Part shown: piece by piece, positions 1-5,846 of the stretch
How positions within the stretch are numbered: position 1 is the stretch's first letter
Layout: each line of letters begins with the position of its first letter
Assembly: GCA_004000155.1 (NCBI GenBank)
Contig: RCSS01000218.1
Coordinates: 1 to 10,451 of the forward strand
From: Tubulinosema ratisbonensis
Taxonomy: Eukaryota > Microsporidia > Tubulinosematidae
Reading direction: 5' to 3'
Length of the DNA stretch: 10,451 bases
The notes under the pieces: model-generated
The model's database searches: none
What the model was told of the DNA's origin: nothing
The model's input: the letters and a program-made list of their open reading frames with translations, nothing else
Program-made: the position numbers and the translations under genes

Positions 1-485
1 ATATGACTGGGTGTCATAATAATTAACAGTTTTATTTCGTAAATTTTAAAATAAAATCCATAACATATTTTTAATTTTAAAAATTAAACTTATTATAAAA
101 TCTCTAAAAATTAAATAAATGTCTTTAATATTTATTTTTTTTACAAAAAATTTTTAAAAATTTCCTATTTTAGTTAAATTAGTCTTAAAAAATTCCTGTG
201 ACTTTTTTGGAAAGTTATCCGAATGAAAAAATTTTAACATGCAAATTTACTATACAAAAAAGGATAATTATAATAAGTAACATCTTGTTGTGCATTTTTA
301 TAGCAATACATTAAGAAAAAAGAAAACAAAGTCACAAAAATGTCTTTCTTTTTTTATTCTTAAAGAATTTTAAAAATCTAAAAAATTTTAAATTCTAAAG
401 AAAGTAAATTTATTTTTTTATCAGAAATAATCTTAGATTTAATTCTTTTTATAAATAAAAAAAAAATAATAAAAAAAATACCCTT
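1..485. other. AT-rich intergenic region, no gene seen
   Basis: No supported coding region, tRNA or rRNA is visible. The stretch is dominated by A and T runs. An imperfect inverted repeat lies at about 344-404: an 8-base arm at 344-351 matches the reverse complement of 397-404, with further AT-rich pairing inside. Its composition makes this weak. The last bases, from about 455, are A-rich and lead into the CCC motif before the next gene, so they probably include its promoter. Confidence 0.6.
480..485 (+). promoter_or_regulatory. CCC motif directly before the start codon
   Basis: The bases ACCCTT immediately precede the ATG at 486, within an otherwise A-rich leader. Short CCC-like (or GGG-like) motifs just upstream of start codons are a known signal of microsporidian genes such as those of Encephalitozoon and Nosema. 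Here it supports both the chosen start and the gene being real. The match is only three bases long. Confidence 0.4.
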
Positions 486-845
486 ATGCTAAAAAATAAC
501 TATTTTTTTNTAATATTGAAAACAATTTATTCACTCTTATTAGTTTATGCTATGCTTTACGGATTTAACAAGCTTATAATTTTGTTTACAGCATTAATTG
601 TTTTGTTTGACATAAAACTGGTGCTTGGACTGTTCTTAGTGATAATTTANAGAGGATTTCTTATGTACCTTACGAAAGACAATTTTAGTAAGGTAAGCTA
701 TGTGGATATAAGCAAATATAATGATCTGATCAAGATTAATGATATTAATGTTAAAGATTATGTTCTGAAGGATATTTTGGTGGAGTATAAAAAGCTTATG
801 GGTAATGAATTCAAACCTCCAAGTAACTCTAAAAAATATTATTAA
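486..845 (+). CDS. Small hypothetical membrane protein (119 aa)
   Basis: I do not recognise this family. The N-terminal half is strongly hydrophobic, with segments at about residues 10-26, 29-41 and 44-62, so two or three membrane passes are likely. Residues 63-119 are polar and lysine-rich and probably lie on one side of the membrane. The ATG at 486 is favoured by the CCC just before it. Two n calls affect the reading. Codon 9 is nta, which gives Leu, Ile or Val and keeps the frame. Codon 55 (648-650) is tan, which gives Tyr or a stop. If it is a stop, the protein ends inside the last hydrophobic segment and the gene may be broken; an ATG at 663 follows. The ORF stands alone between AT-rich spacers and ends in TAA. 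It could be a species-specific or fast-evolving microsporidian protein. No function is assigned. Confidence 0.55.
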   Translation: MLKNNYFFXILKTIYSLLLVYAMLYGFNKLIILFTALIVLFDIKLVLGLFLVIIXRGFLMYLTKDNFSKVSYVDISKYNDLIKINDINVKDYVLKDILVEYKKLMGNEFKPPSNSKKYY

Positions 846-1195
846 ATTATTGTAATTTATTTTTAATAATTTCTAAAAATCAGAAAATTAACAGAAATAG
901 TTTTAAAAATAAATTAAATTTTTAGTGGGTTTAAGTCAAAATATTAATATTTTTAGTTCAACTCGGTATTTTTATCTCACATACTTACTTCATTAGATAA
1001 AAGTGATAAAAATGTTAGATAAAACGATGATCTAAAATACAAGTTTAAATATTAAAATAGTTTATTTTCGGAATTCTGTTAAAAAATAGTCGTAACTCCT
1101 TCTGTTATTTAATCTAAAGAAGGAGGGGAAAGTAAACAATAAAAGCAAAATTTTAAAAAGATGGAGACAAAAATTTCGAAATAAATACAAATAAA
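846..1195. other. AT-rich spacer with one GC-richer hairpin
   Basis: No coding region is supported. The only distinct structure is the perfect 8-bp hairpin listed at 1096-1125. The right edge abuts the left inverted repeat of the Merlin element. Confidence 0.5.
1096..1125. repeat. Perfect 8-bp inverted repeat (possible hairpin)
   Basis: CTCCTTCT at 1096-1103 pairs with AGAAGGAG at 1118-1125 around a 14-base AT-rich loop. The arms are far richer in G and C than their surroundings. It could be a transcript-end or processing hairpin, or the stub of a lost element. No T-tract follows, so it does not look like a Pol III terminator. Confidence 0.45.
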
Positions 1196-1236
1196 GGCGC
1201 TTGTCCAGTTTCCCCCATGCCAAGGGTTAGGATAAA
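1196..1236 (+). repeat. Left terminal inverted repeat of Merlin element
   Basis: The sequence beginning GGCGCTTGTCCAGTTTCCCC matches the reverse complement of 2425-2463 over about 40 bp. The differences are one mismatch at position 4 (G versus A), a few inside the repeat, and one single-base indel before the shared AGGGTTAGGAT. Confidence 0.9.
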
Positions 1237-2014
1237 CACTTTTAATTAATGTTTATTAAATTGATTTTTAAAAAATAAAAATAAATTTAATAATGAATAT
1301 ATTAATATTAAAATCCAAATAATGATATAGATTAAAAATAATTTTTAAGGTATGACTTTGGAAAATATATCATTTGCAGAGCTTTTATACGAAATACTAA
1401 TAGCACCAGCAGCTATTTCCTTTCCCCAAAACATGGGCTATTACCAACAGCCAAAATATGTAGTTGCGGTGCGGATATGAGACTCCAAACAAGAAGCGAC
1501 GGAAGAAATAAAGAAACTTATTTTCAATGTCCTTCTGAAAATTGTCGGAAAGAAATTTCTATTCGAAAGAACAGTTTTTTTGAGAACTCTCAACTTTTAA
1601 TCCGCACTATTATATTACTTATTTATGAGCTTTCACGTGATGAGGTTGATATCAATAACTTGTCTCATTAATTAAAAATAAATTTTAGACAAACACTGTG
1701 ATTTGGCTCAACTTTATAAGGAAAGTGTGTATTATACACTTTATTAATAATCCTATGTAATTGGGTGATTAAGATAGCATCGTTGAAATGGATGAATGTT
1801 ATCTTGTCAAAAGAAAATATCATATTGGTCATCTGGTTAGAGAATGTTGGATTCTAAGGATGCATGACAAAATCCAATATATGGTAACTTTATCCTTATC
1901 CTAGACAAAACTCAAGAAATTTGTAAAGAAGCTATTCTTCAAGATGTGCTCCTTGGAACCACAATATATACAGATGGGTATACTGGATATAATCGTTTGA
2001 ATGATCTTGGTTAT

Positions 2015-2028
2015 ATGCATCATGTTGT
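2015..2028 (+). repeat. 14-bp direct repeat, copy 1 (target-site duplication)
   Basis: ATGCATCATGTTGT is repeated exactly at 2115-2128, an offset of 100 bp. It encodes the MHHV part of the Merlin GY-x-H region and directly precedes the nested insertion. Confidence 0.9.
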
Positions 2029-2114
2029 CGTCGACTAGGTATAAATTTTCTTGTAAAGAAGGTATAACGAAAAGGTCTTCGTATGGATTTCCCATTCCTA
2101 GTTAACAAAAAAAA
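2029..2114 (+). mobile_element. Nested 86-bp A-tailed insertion, likely retroposed small structured RNA
   Basis: The insert is bounded by perfect 14-bp direct repeats (ATGCATCATGTTGT) and ends in a run of at least eight A. Removing the insert and one repeat rejoins the Merlin reading frame across the site, so it is an insertion into the transposon. The 78-nt body has an outer stem (2030-2039 with 2097-2106; eight Watson-Crick pairs, one wobble, one mismatch) enclosing three small hairpins: 2048-2060, 2067-2082 and 2083-2095. That is a cloverleaf-like arrangement. Target duplication plus A-tail is the signature of LINE-type reverse transcription of an RNA. I see no convincing tRNA A or B box and no CCA end, so the source RNA is unidentified. 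It may be a decayed tRNA, a SINE or another small RNA. Confidence 0.7.
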
Positions 2115-2128
2115 ATGCATCATGTTGT
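2115..2128 (+). repeat. 14-bp direct repeat, copy 2 (target-site duplication)
   Basis: This is an exact copy of 2015-2028, directly after the A-tail of the nested insertion. The transposase reading continues from here (VVISRK) before a one-base frameshift. Confidence 0.9.
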
Positions 2129-2424
2129 GATTAGTAGAAAAATTTTGTAGATCCGATCACAAGTTCTTGTGCAAATTATATCAAATCAGTTTGGCAGAAA
2201 TTAAAACAAGTACTTAAGGCGAGATATGGTACACATAGATCAACTTACATTCCCATTTGTCTAAATTTAAGTGGCGCCAGAGATATAAAAAAATTTTAAA
2301 AAAATAATTGATCATATTAAGGAAATCTATTATTTCAATTATTGTATTTTAATTTACAATCTTTACTATATTATTATTTTTATATTTAATTTATTGTTTT
2401 TTATATTTTATAATATTTATTTAT

Positions 2425-2463
2425 AAATCCTAACCCTGGTGTGGGGGAAACTGGACAAGTGCC
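2425..2463 (-). repeat. Right terminal inverted repeat of Merlin element
   Basis: The reverse complement begins GGCACTTGTCCAGTTTCCCC and contains AGGGTTAGGAT, pairing with the left repeat at 1196-1236. It ends at 2463. The next nine bases (CCTTATCAT) are interpreted as the target duplication. Confidence 0.9.
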
Positions 2464-2472
2464 CCTTATCAT
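2464..2472 (+). repeat. Probable Merlin target-site duplication, right side
   Basis: CCTTATCAT directly follows the right Merlin terminus. Its exact reverse complement, ATGATAAGG, follows a second copy of the Merlin end at 2794-2803. Outward flanks that are reverse complements are what the two ends of one insertion with a 9-bp duplication would show if one end were later inverted. Confidence 0.55.
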
Positions 2473-2793
2473 AGGTATAAGAGTATGGGGCTACAACAAT
2501 ATTATAACTTTGAGAAAAACTAATCATGTTTTCGACTCCCTTGGTCTCATATCAACAATTCTTACCGAATTGAATTTTTTTTATATTCCGAATACCTTAT
2601 TTAGGAAACTAGAAATACTTGACATAGTGTTGAAATTTTCTTCTTTTCACTATAAGTTCTTATTTCTTCTACAAGTTTCTGTATTTATTTTTTTCTTATT
2701 AGAGAGTAATTAATTAAAATACCATGTATTTTTATGGTGATTCTCTGGTGTCCTTTGTCTTTAGGGTACTTAAGTAGAATGACTTTGTCTGTT
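2473..2793. other. Gene-poor spacer between Merlin end and displaced terminus
   Basis: A 90-codon open frame overlaps this stretch (2441-2713, plus), but it starts inside the Merlin inverted repeat, has a low-complexity F/L-rich tail and resembles no family I know. I take it as chance. An interrupted inverted repeat is present: GGTGATTCTCT at 2736-2746 pairs in two blocks with AGAGAAT (2825-2831) and AATCACC (2841-2847). Confidence 0.4.
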
Positions 2794-2812
2794 GACAAGT
2801 GCCATGATAAGG
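2794..2812 (-). mobile_element. Displaced 10-bp Merlin terminus with inverted 9-bp flank
   Basis: GACAAGTGCC at 2794-2803 is identical to the last ten bases of the Merlin element (2454-2463), and ATGATAAGG at 2804-2812 is the reverse complement of 2464-2472. Read on the minus strand this is target duplication followed by a left Merlin end (CCTTATCAT, then GGCACTTGTC). The Merlin match stops after ten bases. An inversion with a staggered break inside the left repeat is one explanation. Confidence 0.55.
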
Positions 2813-2953
2813 TATCTTTGTATTAGAGAATATGGATGGAAATCACCTTTATCGTTAAATTTATTAAAATTTTTTATTTGTTTTTTTATTAAAGTTATTT
2901 TCAAGGGAGCATATTTTATGTAAATTTACATATGAATACTTTTTAAAAATCAA

Positions 2954-3088
2954 CTAATAACCTTTCAGGATTTTTTGCTTATCCTGATTGCTTGAAGGAA
3001 CAACTTGAACATTCTTAGAAAGGTCAGCACTCATAACACCAGACAGCAACCTAACTTTACAACGAGAAGAATTCAAAGCAGAGAACAT
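2954..3088 (-). other. Coding-like fragment of 44 codons, unrecognised
   Basis: On the minus strand an ATG at 3088 opens a 44-codon frame beginning MFSALNSSRCKVRLL and ending ILKGY before TAG. Its GC content is clearly above the surroundings and its codons (GTT, TCT, GGT, CGT) look like an expressed gene rather than random AT-rich DNA. The frame continues open about six codons further upstream. It is antisense to, and just upstream of, the Gypsy relic. It could be a fragment of a captured gene or of another element. I recognise no domain. Confidence 0.3.
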
Positions 3089-3124
3089 AGAAAAGGTATC
3101 ATCTTCTTAATGTAATTATTAAAC

Positions 3125-4540
3125 AACTTAAANNGATTTTATCAAATATAAAGAGTTTACAAACACCTGATTTTGACAAAAGGCTTACTTTTAAGATGGA
3201 TGCAAATAATACAGGTCTAGAGGCTGAATTACTTCAAGAAAATAAATCCACAAACAAGTTCTTATTCAATGAGCATTAAAAAAGCTTATTAAAACCGAAA
3301 GAAACTACACGATATTTAAAAAGAAGATGTTTGCTATTTTATGAGTGATTGAGAAACGTTTTTATGAACTTAAAGGTAAAAAACTTTATTTAATAAGTGA
3401 TCACAAAGTTTTGGAAAAAATCAAAATTAAAGTTGNATTTAATAATGTGAGAATAAACAAATGGGTCAAATATATTTAAGAATACGACTTTTATTAAATA
3501 TTCTATAGTTGCTGATACGGTTACGATTGACGCCTTATAAAGAAATTATCAAAATAAGAATAAATATTTAAAAAAATCAAAAAATACTAGAAGGTANATG
3601 AAAGAACCATATCGTACAGACAGAGAATGAAATATATTGGAGATTTACTTGTGCTTCATAAAAAAATTCTAAAAGACAAAGAAAGGACATAAATAATGAC
3701 AAAAACTCACAAAACAATACTTCATAGGGGTTGGAAGACTATATTATGCAATAAAGAGTAGATATTTTGGGCTTGGAAAANTTTTTATTCATAATGTTAT
3801 AAGAAGAGGTGAAGTTTGATCAATTAACAACAGAAAACACAAATGAGGGAACACCTTCGTTGACATTTCAAAGAAATTTGAAACGATGGCATTAGATGTT
3901 AAACAGATCTCATAAGAAGGTAAAACTTATTTACTTGTCTTAGTTGATTTTTTAGTAGGCTTTTGAAATATTTTCTTTAAAAAATAAAGAAAGCAAAGAA
4001 TTAATTATAAATTGAATGAATATTTTATTTATACAAGATATCCGCAAAAATAATAGCTGGTAACACAAAAGAATTTTTTCCTGAAAAATCAAAAAGCTTT
4101 TATAGGAAAACGAAATTGAACACGACAATCTAGGCTTAGAATCTCATAGATAAAATAAAAGAGTCGAAAGAGTAATAAGAACGATAAGAGATTNTCTAAA
4201 CATCAGTAAAGTAATAGACATTTACGACAAAACACCAGAAACAATGACGGTTTATAACTATACTTACAATTCTGTATATGATGTACCCCTAACGAAGCAA
4301 TCGCAGATATATTAGGNTTAGCTGTTACCGAAAAACAGTGTACATGGAAAGAAGTAAGAAGAGGATTGAATAAATAAAGGAAATGGAGCAGAAAAATTAT
4401 TTAAAAGTCCGTATTTAAAAATGCGAGAACTTTAGTAAAAGTTTAAAAATAAAAGTTGGTAGATTTACAGAAAGTGGAGTGATTCTAGAAAAGTTTGGGA
4501 ATGGCTAGTATTTAGTATGAAAAGACGATTAAATGATAAT
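3125..4540 (+). pseudogene. Ty3/Gypsy retrotransposon pol relic (RNase H and integrase)
   Basis: Fragments in all three plus frames line up in pol order. First comes the end of reverse transcriptase entering RNase H: SLQTPDFDKRLTFKMDANNTG (Asp codon 3199-3201), then ELLQEN. Next is KGKKLYLISDHKVLEKIKI with the conserved Asp-His, followed by VRINKWVKYI and the IVADT linker near 3500. The integrase follows: a zinc-finger region near 3720-3830 whose HHCC cysteines read as Gly and a stop, then FETMALDVKQIS with the first catalytic Asp, LVLVDF, a degraded second-Asp region (AGNTKEF), and ERVIRTIRD with the Glu. A C-terminal GRFTESGVILEKFGNG closes it. Stops and frameshifts are frequent, and n calls occur. 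Gag, protease, most of the reverse transcriptase and the LTRs were not found, so this is an old truncated copy. Confidence 0.82.
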
Positions 4541-4779
4541 AAAATTAAGCAAGGAAAGAATTAAAAAATAACGAGAGAATCCGTCTGTGCATAGGGATGN
4601 TTTTTAAAATCGTTACCTTTTTATGATATAAAAATACAGATTTATAAGATAAAAATAGAAAAATTAAATAAAAAAGTATATTTAATTTTTAAAGTGACTA
4701 TATTCACTCATTCTTCTTATAATTTTTAAAAGTTTTAGAATTTTAAGTTAGATGTTGAGTTTTTTACGAGAACTTTGCG
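4541..4779. other. AT-rich spacer between two transposon relics
   Basis: No gene is supported. It separates the plus-strand Gypsy integrase remnant from the minus-strand transposase remnant, and one n lies at about 4600. Both relics may extend into it beyond recognition. Confidence 0.4.
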
Positions 4780-5345
4780 TTTTACTTTTAAATCTCAGTT
4801 TTTAGTATTGCTAGATTTTCTTTAAATAATTCAAGTTTCTTGAATCCATAATTAATAATAGATTGTTAATAGTATTAAACTTTGTTAAAGTAGAACAGCT
4901 CTTTTGTGATAAAATTCATAAATAATCTGCTGTCCCTGAACTTATTTCCTAAAATTCCAAAAAATATCATTGTTCTTATATAATATCGTTTAACAACGCC
5001 CTTTTATTTAGAATTTACCTTTACTCATAAATTAAATTTATTCTTTGCCCGCTTAAATAGCCCATTAAAGCTCTCTGTCATTTTCAATTATATTGTAATC
5101 ACTTGGAAGTTTAACCCGAAAATTTTCGTAAACAAAGATCTACTCTTAATAATTATAAAATCAAAACAATTTTAGAGTAGAGTTTAAGCAAAGGCGAAAA
5201 GATCATTAAAAAGCCCGAGAATTAAGGTTTTCAAGCAATATATATAATGGTTTTACCAAAATATTCTTTTACGTCATCGAAAATACCTGTAGTCCTTTGT
5301 ATTTCAAATACTGTAGCATCTACAATCAAGATTAATTACTGGTTT
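4780..5345 (-). pseudogene. Relic of a Harbinger/DDE_Tnp_4-type transposase
   Basis: Translating the minus strand in shifting frames gives a recognisable series. The first block is PVINL then IVDATVFEIQRTTG (first Asp codon 5318-5320). Next comes FDDVKEYFGKT, which resembles the usual YFSGKH-type block. FDFIIIKSRSLFT with Asp at 5160-5162 stands where these enzymes have a S-x-HD motif. Then comes NFRVKLPSDYNIIENDREL and a following WAI, and finally GFKKLELFKENLAILKT. Frames change several times and stops are common. The family call rests on the VDAT-x-x-x-IQ block and the order of the others. An IS5-like or other Tnp_4 relative is equally possible. Terminal repeats were not found. Confidence 0.55.
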
Positions 5346-5442
5346 AAGAAAAATTCCATGTTTTTTATTTAATGCTTACTTTTTTACATAGCGTNTTTTT
5401 TTTTATTTATTTACAAATAAATTTATTCATTTTGTTTATTTT

Positions 5443-5778
5443 TTAATCTTTTATTTTTAATTTATTGATTTTATTTTTAATATAAGCTTTCTCTAATAAA
5501 TCAACCTTCATGTTAATTTTATTATGCAAATCTTTTAAATATTCAACACTTTCTTTCCATTCACTGTTGTTTTTTACAATGTTTTTGAAAAAATTGACTG
5601 ATTCATTTACTAACCCTTTTACCTCAGAAACAAGCAATTTTTTACTGATTTTAACATCCAAGTCTTCTTCTTTATCCTCTATAATTTCTTGAAATGAAAA
5701 TACTTTATCAGGAATTGGTGGCAGTTCGAAATTTTCAGGGATTGGTGGCTCAAAAAATTCGTTGTTCTCTTCAAACAT
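5443..5778 (-). CDS. Putative Mediator subunit Med7-like protein (111 aa)
   Basis: This is a short acidic protein with two tandem proline motifs (EPPIPENFE, residues 10-18; LPPIPDKVF, 19-27), a short acidic linker, and a helical half (about 44-108) ending in lysines. Fungal and animal Med7 also combine PP-x-P-x-x-F motifs near the N-terminus with a conserved helical region in which a leucine-rich helix is followed by an E-x-V-E-x-I/L segment and an Asn/Leu-rich helix. Residues 52-105 fit that pattern in order and spacing. If correct, it would sit in the Mediator middle module and bridge activators to RNA polymerase II. The HLLNEYRPHQ-like hallmark is not clearly kept, so this is inference from layout and the alternative is a microsporidia-specific coiled-coil protein. 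It is divergent from the 322-aa gene, with only 68 bp between the two start codons. Confidence 0.6.
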   Translation of the reverse strand: MFEENNEFFEPPIPENFELPPIPDKVFSFQEIIEDKEEDLDVKISKKLLVSEVKGLVNESVNFFKNIVKNNSEWKESVEYLKDLHNKINMKVDLLEKAYIKNKINKLKIKD

Positions 5779-5822
5779 TTTGTAAAAAAGTAATTAAAAT
5801 TTTGTAAAAAAAATAATTAAAA
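5778..5822. repeat. Tandem repeat (22 and 23 bp) in a divergent promoter
   Basis: Two adjacent near-identical units, TTTTGTAAAAAAGTAATTAAAA at 5778-5799 and a one-base-longer version at 5800-5822, fill most of the 68-bp gap between the two divergent genes. They begin at the first base of the minus-strand start codon. They may duplicate a promoter element shared by both genes, or be slippage in AT-rich DNA. Confidence 0.65.
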
Positions 5823-5846
5823 TTAAATAAAAAAATTATTTATTTT

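Larger units (their letters stand above)
1352..2299 (+). pseudogene. Merlin transposase pseudogene, several frameshifts and stops
   Basis: The protein would have been a DDE transposase of the Merlin/IS1016 (ISXO2-like) family. The parts are in order but in different frames. The N-terminus starts at 1352. A zinc ribbon with CSCG (1459-1470) and CPSENC follows after a frameshift near 1457. The longest intact piece, ending with a stop at 1669, holds KEISIRKNSFF. The first catalytic Asp is in VEMDE (codon 1791-1793) and is followed by KRKYHIGHLVRECW. The second Asp is in GTTIYTDGY (codon 1973-1975). The C-terminus has FVDP and NYIKSVW. The third catalytic residue is normally Glu in an N-x-I-E-S-x-W motif; here the codon at 2183-2185 is AAA (Lys). 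An 86-bp insertion with a 14-bp duplication splits the GY-x-H motif at 2028, and a one-base deletion lies in an A-run near 2138-2142. Motif order and spacing identify the family well, and the gene is clearly dead. Confidence 0.88.
1196..2463 (+). mobile_element. Degenerate Merlin (IS1016-like) DNA transposon
   Basis: The element is about 1.27 kb, bounded by imperfect terminal inverted repeats starting GGCRCTTGTCCAGTTTCCCC. Between them is a broken transposase with the zinc ribbon and DDE-type motifs of the Merlin/IS1016 superfamily. Merlin elements are known from microsporidia, including Nosema, and from animals, with 8-9 bp target duplications. The flank left of the element (1188-1195, CAAATAAA) does not match the flank on the right (from 2464, CCTTATCAT). 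The missing partner of the right flank appears inverted at 2804-2812, which suggests a rearrangement after insertion. A second insertion (2029-2114) sits inside the transposase. Frameshifts, stops and loss of a catalytic residue show that this copy cannot make transposase. Confidence 0.85.

Noticed and set aside
2030..2106. Functional tRNA gene in the nested insertion
   Set aside because: The cloverleaf-like fold lacks convincing A and B box sequences, has a mismatch in the acceptor-like stem and no CCA or T-tract terminator, so only a retroposed structured RNA is claimed.
1901..2123. Two overlapping minus-strand open frames of 63-64 codons
   Set aside because: They are antisense to the Merlin transposase and run across the nested insertion and its repeats, so they are shadows of the sense-strand relic.
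2441..2713. 90-codon plus-strand open frame
   Set aside because: It starts inside the Merlin terminal repeat, has a low-complexity F/L-rich tail and no recognisable domain, so it is probably chance.
2736..2847. Inverted repeat GGTGATTCTCT / AGAGAAT...AATCACC as a small transposon
   Set aside because: The right arm is split by nine bases and no flanking duplication is visible. It is recorded only as part of the spacer.
2813..4620. LTRs of the Gypsy element
   Set aside because: I looked for paired direct repeats with TG...CA ends around the pol relic and found none. The copy is treated as truncated.
5510..5692. 60-codon plus-strand open frame
   Set aside because: It lies wholly antisense inside the 111-aa minus-strand gene and is rich in Ser and Leu as expected for a shadow.
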